Shown here piece by piece: positions 1-5,376 of a stretch of 5,877 nucleotides of DNA. Origin of the DNA: Candidatus Bathyarchaeota archaeon. Lineage in GTDB: Archaea > Thermoproteota > Bathyarchaeia > Bathyarchaeales > Bathyarchaeaceae. Where the stretch lies: assembly GCA_020356305.1 (NCBI GenBank), contig CP070636.1, forward strand, positions 488,042 through 493,918. Reading direction: 5' to 3'. The translations under genes were made by a program, and so were the position numbers. The notes beneath the pieces are model-generated. The model worked only from the letters and a program-made list of their open reading frames with translations, had not been told where the DNA came from and ran no database searches. Each line of letters starts with the position of its first letter. The first letter of the stretch is position 1.

Positions 1-214
1 CCACAGTAGGCTTGCTCTGTTCTATGCGCACGCGAATTAGTTCTTAGACACTTTTTTCGTGTAATGTTGACTTTGAATCTGACTTTTGGCTAACCTGTGA
101 GAGTGCAAATCATACGGTATGCACCGCGCATTTCACTCGTTCTTTGATTGTTTTAGCAGATAGTCTAATGTACTAGAAAGAAAGAGGAGATTGGTATTTG
201 TGATTGCGTGTCAT
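1..214. other. Left-edge intergenic stretch, no gene recognised
   Basis: All plus-strand frames that are open at the edge close within about 45 bases, and no minus-strand frame here looks like protein. The stretch is A/T-rich with two GC-alternating patches (around 26-34 and 124-129). It is the 3' flank of the minus-strand secreted-protein gene. A pyrimidine-rich tract on the minus strand (about 178-190) could help termination, but no clear hairpin plus T-run is visible. Confidence 0.5.
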
Positions 215-1696
215 TCAAGCTTGTGTATGGCCAGGCATAATAACTCTGGTAACATCACTGCCATCGAAGATAGTGCCATCATGTAGTTCTCCTGTTATGG
301 TCAAGGTCACTTTTCCATACGTGATGCCTTGAGAATGTATGTGCTCTGAGACTGCTGTTCTGCTGAACTTGACCATCAACCGTGAAGTTCCATCGTGGTT
401 TCCAATGACAGATTCGAGTGGTTTGTCCACCCAGAATGGGTCAACTGGAATTGTGTCGTTCAGGAGTATCGTGGCTCGGTTAATGGCACTTACGTTGTAG
501 CCTTCAGGAAGTTCAATGTAGCACGTAATCCATCTGCCTTTGCTCTTTAGGTTTAAGGTTTCGGGGTGAATTTCTATGGTTACAGTGGCCACTGGTTTGT
601 ATACGGCAGTCAGAGTGATGCTTGTGTCCATGACAACTGTCTTTGTTCTGTTGGTGTCTCCATCCTCAAGCCAATGAGACCAGACGTGTCTATTATGGGT
701 TTGCGGCATTTCAAGCGTGTAGGAGCCTTCAAGTAGCCATTCGGTGTATGGTGTTGTTTGCGGAGTTCCATTAACAGTGAATGTTACACCAGTTAGAGGT
801 GAGGAGGTGACAGTCAATTCGTAGTATGGTCCACTAAAGGAGGCGGTTAAAGTGATGTTTGTGTCCATGACAACGGTTCTTGACCGATTTGTATTCCCAT
901 CACTCCATTGGTTCCAATGGTACTTTGCATCTCCAACAATGTGGATCTCCGGCATCTCCAAACTGACTGAAGCACCTTCAGTGAAGGTGCCTAGCCAAGG
1001 AGTGGTACGCGACGCGTTATCAACCGTAAATGGCACTCCGGTTGGTGAACTATCAACCGCAAGAGTGTATTCTGGAGGTGGTATCGCTACTGTGAAGAAG
1101 ATTTTGTCAGATACGCCCATGTTTCCCGCTGTATCGTTTGCATAGACCACAATACTGTGTGATCCATCTGCCAGATCGAATAATGTTGTGTTTCCAGTAA
1201 TTGTCACGTTTGCTTGGCCGTCTAGGCTGTAACCAATCCAATAGGTTAATTCACTAACGGTAAAATTTAGCGGAACATCATCCACAGTATATGTCTTGTT
1301 CTCCGGAGACAGAATGGAGATATTTAGTGGAGTGGTGTCTACGGTGAAATGAACCGTTTCAGAGGTACCCATGTTACCGCTGGTGTCATTTGCGTAGACA
1401 ACTACGTAATACGACCCGTCTAGAAGACCTGTCATACTCGTGTTTCCCGTGATAGTGACGTTGATCATACCGTTTAGGCTGTAGCCGATCCATGAAGTTG
1501 TTTCATCCACCGTGAAGTTTAAGGGAATATCACCTACAGAATACGTCCTATTTTCAGGAGACAAAATGGAAATAGCAGGCGGCGTAGCGTTTGGCTGGCT
1601 TTGACTTATGTATGTGAGTGTTCCAATTAGAAGCAGTGTAGATAACAAACCTAGCATTGTGAAGGAAGTTAGAAGAGTCTTATTTATTCTACTCAT
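215..1696 (-). CDS. Secreted or surface protein with paired Ig-like and PEGA/InlB-like repeats
   Basis: This is a 493-residue exported protein of unknown specific function, probably part of the cell surface. Residues 1-6 are a basic n-region (MSRINK) and about 8-30 a hydrophobic segment, which reads as a signal peptide or an N-terminal anchor. Two near-identical 84-residue units follow (42-120 and 126-204), each running from ISILSPEN through YANDT to FTV, like Ig/bacterial surface repeats. Two units of about 78 residues come next (210-289 and 292-367) with the pattern SSP-TGV-FTV-TTP and then W-DG-TNR-TVVMDT-ITLTA, resembling PEGA/divergent InlB-type domains. A C-terminal domain (372-487) starts IEIHPETLNLKSKG and is familiar from archaeal secreted proteins. 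Nineteen N-X-S/T sequons lie after the hydrophobic segment, suggesting heavy N-glycosylation. There is no C-terminal anchor and only one Cys (392). The ATG is supported by GAGGG at 1704-1708, 7 nt upstream. Adhesin, S-layer-associated or polymer-binding roles are all possible. Confidence 0.85.
   Translation of the reverse strand: MSRINKTLLTSFTMLGLLSTLLLIGTLTYISQSQPNATPPAISILSPENRTYSVGDIPLNFTVDETTSWIGYSLNGMINVTITGNTSMTGLLDGSYYVVVYANDTSGNMGTSETVHFTVDTTPLNISILSPENKTYTVDDVPLNFTVSELTYWIGYSLDGQANVTITGNTTLFDLADGSHSIVVYANDTAGNMGVSDKIFFTVAIPPPEYTLAVDSSPTGVPFTVDNASRTTPWLGTFTEGASVSLEMPEIHIVGDAKYHWNQWSDGNTNRSRTVVMDTNITLTASFSGPYYELTVTSSPLTGVTFTVNGTPQTTPYTEWLLEGSYTLEMPQTHNRHVWSHWLEDGDTNRTKTVVMDTSITLTAVYKPVATVTIEIHPETLNLKSKGRWITCYIELPEGYNVSAINRATILLNDTIPVDPFWVDKPLESVIGNHDGTSRLMVKFSRTAVSEHIHSQGITYGKVTLTITGELHDGTIFDGSDVTRVIMPGHTQA
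596..1069 (-). repeat. Two tandem PEGA/InlB-like repeats inside the secreted-protein gene
   Basis: The units encode residues 210-289 (830-1069) and 292-367 (596-823). Shared landmarks are TGV-FTV, TTP, EG-S-LEMP, W--W, DG-TNR-TVVMDT and ITLTA. The block TVVMDT is also nearly identical at DNA level (compare about 852-880 with 615-643). The second unit has a shorter central loop. Confidence 0.8.
1085..1573 (-). repeat. Two tandem 84-codon Ig-like repeats inside the secreted-protein gene
   Basis: The units encode residues 42-120 (1337-1573) and 126-204 (1085-1321). They share ISILSPEN, PLNFTV, WIGYSL, NVTITGNT, YANDT and GNMG at the same spacing, so they arose by internal duplication. Sequons are conserved at equivalent places in both units (N49/N133, N60/N144, N79/N163, N85/N169, N103/N187). 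Confidence 0.85.
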
Positions 1697-1703
1697 GTTG
1701 CAT

Positions 1704-1708
1704 CCCTC
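1704..1708 (-). promoter_or_regulatory. Shine-Dalgarno site of the secreted-protein gene
   Basis: On the minus strand GAGGG lies 7 nt before the ATG at 1696, an ordinary archaeal SD spacing. This supports the chosen start. Confidence 0.65.
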
Positions 1709-1753
1709 GTTATTTATGCTCTTTCATTTTTTTAAGCCTTATGAAACAATCTT

Positions 1754-1761
1754 CTATATGC
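1754..1761 (-). promoter_or_regulatory. Candidate TATA box for the secreted-protein gene
   Basis: On the minus strand GCATATAG would put transcription start near 1730 and leave a leader of about 35 nt containing the SD. An alternative is the A-run CTTAAAAAAA at 1727-1736, but its predicted start would fall on the SD itself, so it is less likely. Confidence 0.35.
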
Positions 1762-1774
1762 ATGCATGCAGATT

Positions 1775-1785
1775 CGCATTATGCG
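1775..1785. promoter_or_regulatory. Palindrome CGCATTATGCG between divergent promoters
   Basis: CGCAT and ATGCG form a perfect 5-bp inverted repeat around a single T, placed between the promoters of the minus-strand secreted-protein gene and the plus-strand DUF5518-like gene. A further ATGCG half-site occurs at 1796-1800. Position and symmetry would suit an operator; nothing more can be shown. Confidence 0.2.
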
Positions 1786-1831
1786 CCCGCCTGAAAATGC
1801 GTGGAAACAATGTAGATTCTGACTTCATAGG

Positions 1832-1841
1832 TTTTTTATAT
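1832..1841 (+). promoter_or_regulatory. TATA box for the DUF5518-like gene (leaderless transcript)
   Basis: TTTTTTATAT is centred about 26 nt upstream of the GTG at 1862. At normal archaeal TATA-to-start distance the transcript would begin at or within a few bases of that GTG, giving a leaderless mRNA. This agrees with the absence of an SD before 1862. Confidence 0.5.
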
Positions 1842-1861
1842 TCTATCCTCTTCAAGAAACT

Positions 1862-2248
1862 GTGATATTGCAGAGTTGGAGAGTGAGTAGCTTGCGGAGC
1901 TTGTGGCTTGGAGCGTTCATAGGCTTTCTGGTAACCGTTGTTCTTGGATGGGTGCTTCCAATAATTGGCCATTTAATTGGCGGTTTGGTTGCAGGCTTAA
2001 TAGCTGGAGGCGGAGCGGGCAGAGGAGCAAAAGCTGGCTTCTTGGCTGGAATATTCGGTGGAATAGTAGTCACAATAGTCGCAGTCATCGGAGGCTTAGC
2101 CGTCGGCGGAATCATGGGTGGGGTCTTCGGCGGACTACTAGGCGGCGTCGTTGGCCTACTCATAGGAATTGTAGCATTCCTACTGAGTCTCTTTGGAGCA
2201 TTAGTGGCTGCCATTGGAGGACTCGTCGGCGGAGCAATAGCAAAATAG
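1862..2248 (+). CDS. DUF5518-like Gly-rich integral membrane protein
   Basis: A 128-residue, very hydrophobic protein of unknown function. After a short basic N-terminus (residues 1-13) almost the whole chain is Gly/Ala/Val/Ile/Leu, enough for about four membrane helices (roughly 15-33, 36-50, 58-78 and 80-125, the last long enough for two). The core, GGLVAGLIAGGGAGRGAKAG at 40-59, matches the glycine-zipper signature I associate with archaeal DUF5518 proteins; family assignment is from memory. Dense GxxxG/GG spacing suggests tight helix packing or oligomers. The GTG start at 1862 is chosen because a TATA box lies about 26 nt upstream; TTG 1868 and GTG 1883 are alternatives. The antisense frame is also open, which is expected for Gly/Ala-rich coding DNA. 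The next gene starts 78 nt downstream on the same strand, so cotranscription is possible. Confidence 0.75.
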   Translation: MILQSWRVSSLRSLWLGAFIGFLVTVVLGWVLPIIGHLIGGLVAGLIAGGGAGRGAKAGFLAGIFGGIVVTIVAVIGGLAVGGIMGGVFGGLLGGVVGLLIGIVAFLLSLFGALVAAIGGLVGGAIAK

Positions 2249-2311
2249 CAGCATTCGCGTGCATCGTAAAGTTTTTGTACGGTAAGAATCCAGCATGCAG
2301 CATGCATGCAT

Positions 2312-2319
2312 GGAGAGGG
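2312..2319 (+). promoter_or_regulatory. Shine-Dalgarno site that decides the start of the hydrolase gene
   Basis: GGAGAGGG lies 7-11 nt before the ATG at 2327. The upstream in-frame ATG at 2306 overlaps an ATGCATGC run and has no SD, so the 2327 start is preferred. Confidence 0.6.
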
Positions 2320-2326
2320 ATGGAGA

Positions 2327-3232
2327 ATGGAAGAAATTGTAAAGGATGTATATGTTGTTAAAGGTCACAGCCCAGGCGATATGAATTGCTGCATTTACAT
2401 GGTTGACACCAAAAGTGACGATGGATTGGTACTAATTGATGCAGGACTTTACATTGAACCAATTCAAAGCATCGAGAAAGACGGATTTGATGTGAAGAAT
2501 ACAAAACATTGTCTTATTACCCATGGTCATATAGATCATTTCGGCGTCTGCAGTGAACTCGGGAAGCTGAACACAGATATTAAGTTTTACGCTCATGAGC
2601 TTGATGCAGAGAAAATTGAGCAAATACCCAAAGACAAGTACATTCAACAATTTTTTCCGGATTACAAGTACGACCCAATCCAATTAACGCGCAAAATCAA
2701 GATTGATCGTGAAATCTTAAAATTTGGGCCATGTGAATTTACATGTATCCACATTCCAGGACACACGCCGGGATCCACAGCGTATTTTCTGGAGACTGAG
2801 CGAAAGAAGATACTTTTCGGTGGAGATGTTCCCGGACTTGTTTTGAAAGCCAGTGGTGGTAACATCGATGATTATTCCAGATCAATGGAAAGATTACATG
2901 ATTTAAACATTGACATACTTTGTGAGGGACATGCAGATATTATAAAACCGGCAGACAAAATATCCGAAGCGATCAAAGCCTATGTGAAACTCAACGAAAA
3001 TCTGCACATAGTTGCTGAGGTGGATCCTTCTGATACAAAAGCGTTGCTTGATTTGACGTTGGCGGCGTATGAGCTGGAATGGTATGAAAACGCTTTGGAT
3101 TTTTGCAACTACTTATTAGAAATCGATCCTAACAACCCTGAAGCTCAACGTCTTTTGAAAGAGATCAAGAAACATAATCCACCTCACTATGAATTCATAA
3201 AAGGACTCATCAAAGAAACTACGCGCGTATAG
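2327..3232 (+). CDS. Metallo-beta-lactamase-fold hydrolase with C-terminal TPR-like helices
   Basis: A cytosolic 301-residue protein. Residues 1-215 are a metallo-beta-lactamase fold with a full metal set: H66-x-H68-x-D70-H71 (THGHIDH), H146 in HIPGHTPGS, D167 in GGDVPG and H202 in CEGHAD. This fits a two-metal hydrolase of the glyoxalase II-like/MBL superfamily; substrate is not predictable. Residues about 236-283 (ALLDLTLAAYELEWYENAL followed by LEIDPNNPEAQRLLKEI) look like one TPR hairpin, an unusual tail on this fold that suggests a protein partner or dimerisation. No signal peptide is seen. The ATG at 2327 is chosen over ATG 2306 because of the SD. The stop overlaps the palindrome ACGCGCGT (3221-3228). 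An oligo-T (2272-2276) in the gap before it may partly terminate the DUF5518-like transcript. Confidence 0.85.
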   Translation: MEEIVKDVYVVKGHSPGDMNCCIYMVDTKSDDGLVLIDAGLYIEPIQSIEKDGFDVKNTKHCLITHGHIDHFGVCSELGKLNTDIKFYAHELDAEKIEQIPKDKYIQQFFPDYKYDPIQLTRKIKIDREILKFGPCEFTCIHIPGHTPGSTAYFLETERKKILFGGDVPGLVLKASGGNIDDYSRSMERLHDLNIDILCEGHADIIKPADKISEAIKAYVKLNENLHIVAEVDPSDTKALLDLTLAAYELEWYENALDFCNYLLEIDPNNPEAQRLLKEIKKHNPPHYEFIKGLIKETTRV

Positions 3233-3259
3233 AACACTAGTGCATGTGCCTTCGCAACT

Positions 3260-3267
3260 CTTAAACC
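3260..3267 (+). promoter_or_regulatory. Candidate TATA box for the FMN reductase gene
   Basis: CTTAAACC would place transcription start near 3288-3292, leaving a leader of about 18 nt that contains the SD. The match to a TATA consensus is only moderate. Confidence 0.35.
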
Positions 3268-3296
3268 TCGGTTGCCAACAAGTCTGTCTTTAGATC

Positions 3297-3303
3297 GAGG
3301 GAG
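3297..3303 (+). promoter_or_regulatory. Shine-Dalgarno site of the FMN reductase gene
   Basis: GAGGGAG ends 4 nt before the ATG at 3308 (GAGG ends 7 nt before). It rules out the longer reading that begins 12 codons upstream. Confidence 0.65.
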
Positions 3304-3307
3304 ACCA

Positions 3308-3880
3308 ATGAAAGTAGCCACCTTAATGGGGAGTCCGAGGAAAAAAGGCAATACGGCTAGAGTGCTCGAATTGTTTGAAAACCTGCTGAAAAAGAATGGA
3401 CACGAAATAGACCGGATTAACATTGTGGACTATGAGGTTAACGGGTGTCTGGGTTGTCAGGCCTGCCAAGATGTGAAGCATGAGCTGGGGTGCAGACAAG
3501 ATGACGATGCAGTGAAGATATTTAGGCGCCTCTCGCTAGCAGACGCCGTGGTATATGCCTCACCGCTCTACACCTACAGTTTCCCTGCACAAATGAAAGC
3601 TTTAGTTGACCGTCAGAACTGCTTGGTGAAAGGATATGGCACGCCAGAGGGCACAGCAGTGCTCAAGGGCAAACGTACCGCCCTCCTCGTCACGTGTGGA
3701 GGACCAGTTGAAGAGAATGCGGATCTGATCCAGAAGGCCTTTGTCCGGGAAAGCCAGTATCAGCAGATGAATGTCGTCGGCACATATGTCGTTCCCCACT
3801 GCACTACCCCCGACGAGCTTGGCAGCAAAGCAATGGAGACCGCAAAGCAGATGGGAGCAGATCTTGAAAGCGAAGAATAG
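3308..3880 (+). CDS. NADPH-dependent FMN reductase, iron-sulfur flavoprotein-like
   Basis: A 190-residue flavodoxin-fold oxidoreductase. GSPRKKGNT (8-16) is the FMN phosphate loop, and YASPLYTYSFPAQMKALVDR is the typical second flavin-binding segment of this family. A Cys cluster, C47-x2-C50-x2-C53-x8-C62, sits where iron-sulfur flavoproteins (Isf) of methanogens carry their compact [4Fe-4S] motif, normally with x5 before the last Cys, so this protein may bind a cluster as well as FMN. The role would be electron transfer or reduction of small oxidants (O2, peroxide, quinones) with NAD(P)H or ferredoxin; the donor cannot be told. It is preceded by its own TATA-like box and SD and followed by a hairpin and a strong hairpin/T-run, so it looks monocistronic. 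Confidence 0.85.
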   Translation: MKVATLMGSPRKKGNTARVLELFENLLKKNGHEIDRINIVDYEVNGCLGCQACQDVKHELGCRQDDDAVKIFRRLSLADAVVYASPLYTYSFPAQMKALVDRQNCLVKGYGTPEGTAVLKGKRTALLVTCGGPVEENADLIQKAFVRESQYQQMNVVGTYVVPHCTTPDELGSKAMETAKQMGADLESEE

Positions 3881-3885
3881 CGTGC

Positions 3886-3945
3886 ATTTCGCGTGGTCAC
3901 CAATTTTGACGCACGCGCGCTTTGTTTTGTCATGCACCGTGAATG
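3886..3945. repeat. 60-bp direct repeat, copy A (aIF-1A 3' flank)
   Basis: Matches 5377-5436 at 55 of 60 bases in the same orientation. In both places it follows the end of an aIF-1A reading frame on the minus strand. It carries the 28-nt hairpin. Confidence 0.85.
3890..3917. other. Hairpin in 3' flank repeat, copy next to the reductase
   Basis: CGCGTG (3890-3895) pairs with CACGCG (3912-3917) and GTCA (3896-3899) with TGAC (3907-3910), with one bulged G (3911) and a 7-nt loop. It starts 9 nt after the reductase stop and equally lies in the 3' flank of the truncated aIF-1A on the other strand. The same hairpin occurs at 5381-5408. Confidence 0.5.
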
Positions 3946-4043
3946 CGCGCGCGCATTTTTTTAGTTATACCCATGAGGTCGTTGGCCACAGGCAGCCTAA
4001 TATTGCTAAGCTCTTCTTCACTTTTGACCTTCTTTTTGCCCAC
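3930..4043 (-). pseudogene. Truncated translation initiation factor 1A (tail only)
   Basis: A 37-residue frame beginning GTG and encoding MGKKKVKSEEEL, the canonical archaeal IF-1A N-terminus. Residues 7-30 match residues 20-43 of the intact aIF-1A at 21 of 24 positions (L12/F25, R16/K29, K28/E41 differ). After KKM the OB fold is missing: about 220 bp present in the other copy are replaced by 8 bases of alternating C and G. The frame then reads seven unrelated codons to TGA in the former 3' flank. A TATA box, SD and start are intact, so a short basic peptide could still be made, but without the OB fold it cannot be a normal initiation factor. A decaying duplicate is the simplest reading. It lies about 130 nt downstream of the YkgJ-type gene on the same strand. 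Confidence 0.8.
3942..3962 (+). terminator. GC palindrome followed by T7, terminator of the reductase gene
   Basis: A perfect 16-bp palindrome (AATGCGCGCGCGCATT, 3942-3957) overlaps a run of seven T (3956-3962) on the plus strand, 62 nt after the reductase stop. The form is that of an intrinsic terminator. It lies exactly at the deletion junction of the aIF-1A relic. Confidence 0.55.
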
Positions 4044-4044
4044 T
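3954..4044. repeat. 91-bp direct repeat, copy A (aIF-1A N-terminal coding part)
   Basis: Matches 5659-5745 with five substitutions and a 4-base gap over 87 aligned bases. It encodes the N-terminal tail and first strand of aIF-1A on the minus strand. Confidence 0.9.
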
Positions 4045-4048
4045 CCAC

Positions 4049-4054
4049 CACCTC
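4049..4054 (-). promoter_or_regulatory. Shine-Dalgarno site of the truncated aIF-1A
   Basis: GAGGTG on the minus strand, 5 nt before the GTG at 4043. It shows that GTG was the original start of this copy. The intact copy has a different sequence at this place. Confidence 0.55.
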
Positions 4055-4084
4055 TAGCCTTCCCCTTCCATAACAGCCGCATAA

Positions 4085-4094
4085 CCTATATACG
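4085..4094 (-). promoter_or_regulatory. TATA box of the truncated aIF-1A
   Basis: CGTATATAGG on the minus strand predicts a transcript start near 4062-4066, giving a leader of about 20 nt that contains the SD. It is the best TATA match in the window although it drives a broken gene. A short (AGC)4 run lies upstream at 4111-4122. Confidence 0.5.
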
Positions 4095-4173
4095 TTGGTC
4101 TTAATTTCAAAGCAGCAGCAGCATCTGTCGCATGTTCTCAAATTCGTAGTGTTTCAGGGCTTGAGAGTGAATG

Positions 4174-4554
4174 TTACAGAAGAAGGGAGGTTACTTCGCT
4201 CGTTATCTTCTCAAGGTGTTTGAGCAGGATCTGTCCTTTTGTTTCTAATTCGCGTTTGGAGATCGTATGTCTCATTGGACAGAATTCATCGGTTATTACA
4301 CCTTCATCGTTTGAGTATATAACAGGATATATGAAGCATCCTAATGGCCTATGCTCATAGACTTGACATTTCTTCTCTTCAGAGCCATAAAAATAGCACC
4401 GTTCTCCAACATTTCTTAACCTGGGCAGTCCATCGCTACCTGTAACAGTAAAGTCTTCTCGGCTGAAGCCCGACCTCTCCAGTCTTTCAATGTCTTCTTT
4501 TGAAAGCAGCATTTCAGTGCTTTCGCAACACTTACCGCAATTGGAACATTGCAT
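4174..4554 (-). CDS. YkgJ-family cysteine-cluster (Zn/Fe-chelating) protein
   Basis: A small cytosolic protein of 126 residues from ATG 4554 (129 if the TTG at 4563 is used). Numbered from the ATG, it starts MQCSNCGKCC with C3, C6, C9 and C10, followed by C53 (ERCYFY), C63 (KKCQVY), C73 (RPLGCFIYP) and C92 (EFCP). This is the eight-Cys layout of the YkgJ / UPF0153 family, proposed to bind zinc or an iron-sulfur cluster; its biochemical role is not established. The C-terminus is a charged helix (about 99-123). It lies 74 nt downstream of TFE on the same strand and may be cotranscribed; an AT-rich box near 4606-4616 is a weak promoter candidate. ATG is preferred over TTG because family members usually begin just before the first Cys. 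Confidence 0.8.
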   Translation of the reverse strand: MQCSNCGKCCESTEMLLSKEDIERLERSGFSREDFTVTGSDGLPRLRNVGERCYFYGSEEKKCQVYEHRPLGCFIYPVIYSNDEGVITDEFCPMRHTISKRELETKGQILLKHLEKITSEVTSLLL

Positions 4555-4628
4555 GGAATCCAAACTCTATTCGGCAGTGTTTTAGGTTTTCCTTACTGAT
4601 AGCGAAAACGCGATATTTTTCATGTAGA

Positions 4629-5150
4629 CTACTCGCTTAGTTCCTTTTTTATCTGGGCGATTTTTCGTGTTATGGTTTCAATGATCTTGTTGTTTGTGAC
4701 GTAGCTCATTGGCTTGTTGCATGTAGGACACCTAAAGAGGACTTCAAATGCTTGCTCAAAGGGTAATGTTCTGCAGCCCTGTGTTTGACAGCTGTAGAAC
4801 TCGTGGTTCTTCTCATACTTAAGCCGAGTCTCAAGTTTTTCAAGAACACGACGCTTCTGGTTGAAGATGAAGCCTTCCAGCTGGTCGGGTTGGAGTCTCC
4901 AGTGAAAGATAAACCAGCCTGTCTCTTTATCGCGGGACTCCCTGAGAGCCACGAGGGAGTGGTCGTAGAGTCTGTAGAGCGTCTTGCGAACAGTGTTGAG
5001 ACGTATTTCCGTTTGATCCACTATGTCAATATCTATGATTTCGTGAGCTCCCCTGAGGACCTCAACAACTCTAACACCGTCTTCTCCGAACAACGCCGCG
5101 ACCTTCTTCAGTGTCTCCTCATCCACAAAGAACAGTTTGAAACCTCCCAC
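4629..5150 (-). CDS. tfe: Transcription initiation factor E, alpha subunit (TFE)
   Basis: The archaeal counterpart of TFIIE-alpha. It joins the RNA polymerase-TBP-TFB complex and helps open and stabilise the promoter bubble. Residues about 10-95 form the winged helix domain (ALFGEDGVRVVEVL, then VRKTLYRLYDHSLV and GWFIFHWRL). A charged, coiled-coil-like linker follows (97-115, QKRRVLEKLETRLKYEK). The zinc ribbon has C121-x4-C126 and C141-x2-C144. At 173 residues the length is normal. The start is uncertain: GTG 5150 is used, but GGAGGT (5142-5147) falls just inside the frame, 6 nt before a CTG (5135) and 15 nt before another GTG (5126). A shorter form starting at one of these would match the usual family N-terminus well. 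A candidate TATA box lies at 5221-5229. Confidence 0.9.
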   Translation of the reverse strand: MGGFKLFFVDEETLKKVAALFGEDGVRVVEVLRGAHEIIDIDIVDQTEIRLNTVRKTLYRLYDHSLVALRESRDKETGWFIFHWRLQPDQLEGFIFNQKRRVLEKLETRLKYEKNHEFYSCQTQGCRTLPFEQAFEVLFRCPTCNKPMSYVTNNKIIETITRKIAQIKKELSE

Positions 5151-5220
5151 GTTCTAATGGCAACATATCATCTTTACCGAAGATCCTCACGCTTTTGTCA
5201 CACACCTAAAATCCGTTTTC

Positions 5221-5229
5221 AAATATATC
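5221..5229 (-). promoter_or_regulatory. Candidate TATA box for TFE
   Basis: GATATATTT on the minus strand predicts transcription start near 5200, about 50 nt before the GTG at 5150. It would make TFE transcribed independently of aIF-1A. Confidence 0.4.
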
Positions 5230-5376
5230 AAGTTGTTCTTCTCCAATTTTTGGCGTAGATTGTCAACAGCGCGCGCAGAAACATGAATATTCAAAGAGAC
5301 GGTTTAGAATCTCTCAGCCAGAAGGTGCTCTGAATGTGGAGCTTCACTGTTCATGTTTGACCAAGAGAGCGCGCGA

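Noticed and set aside
852..1145. Plus-strand frame of 97 codons
   Set aside because: It is the antisense shadow of the secreted-protein repeats, without SD or recognisable domain.
1852..2307. Long minus-strand frame, rich in Pro, Thr and Ala
   Set aside because: It is antisense to the Gly/Ala/Val-rich membrane protein; such sequence keeps the opposite strand open. It has no domain or SD, and the plus-strand frame has a TATA box and family-like motifs.
2306..2326. Seven-residue longer N-terminus for the MBL hydrolase
   Set aside because: ATG 2306 lies in an ATGCATGC run with no SD; ATG 2327 has GGAGAGGG at proper spacing and gives a typical family start.
3602..3937. Minus-strand 111-codon frame whose start resembles the end of a frame at 5351-5575
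   Set aside because: The similar peptides (CVKIGDHAK) come only from the 60-bp DNA repeat. Both frames otherwise overlap real genes in other frames, and base changes in the repeat do not favour silent positions.
3881..3960. C/D-box or H/ACA guide RNA in the 60-bp repeat
   Set aside because: No RUGAUGA/CUGA box pair and no convincing ACA hairpin; only the simple stem-loop is supported.
4131..4140. TGAGAACATG before the relic, identical to the string at the aIF-1A start (5785-5794)
   Set aside because: The flanking bases do not align and the relic frame from this ATG stops after eight codons. Probably chance, although an older, larger duplication cannot be excluded.
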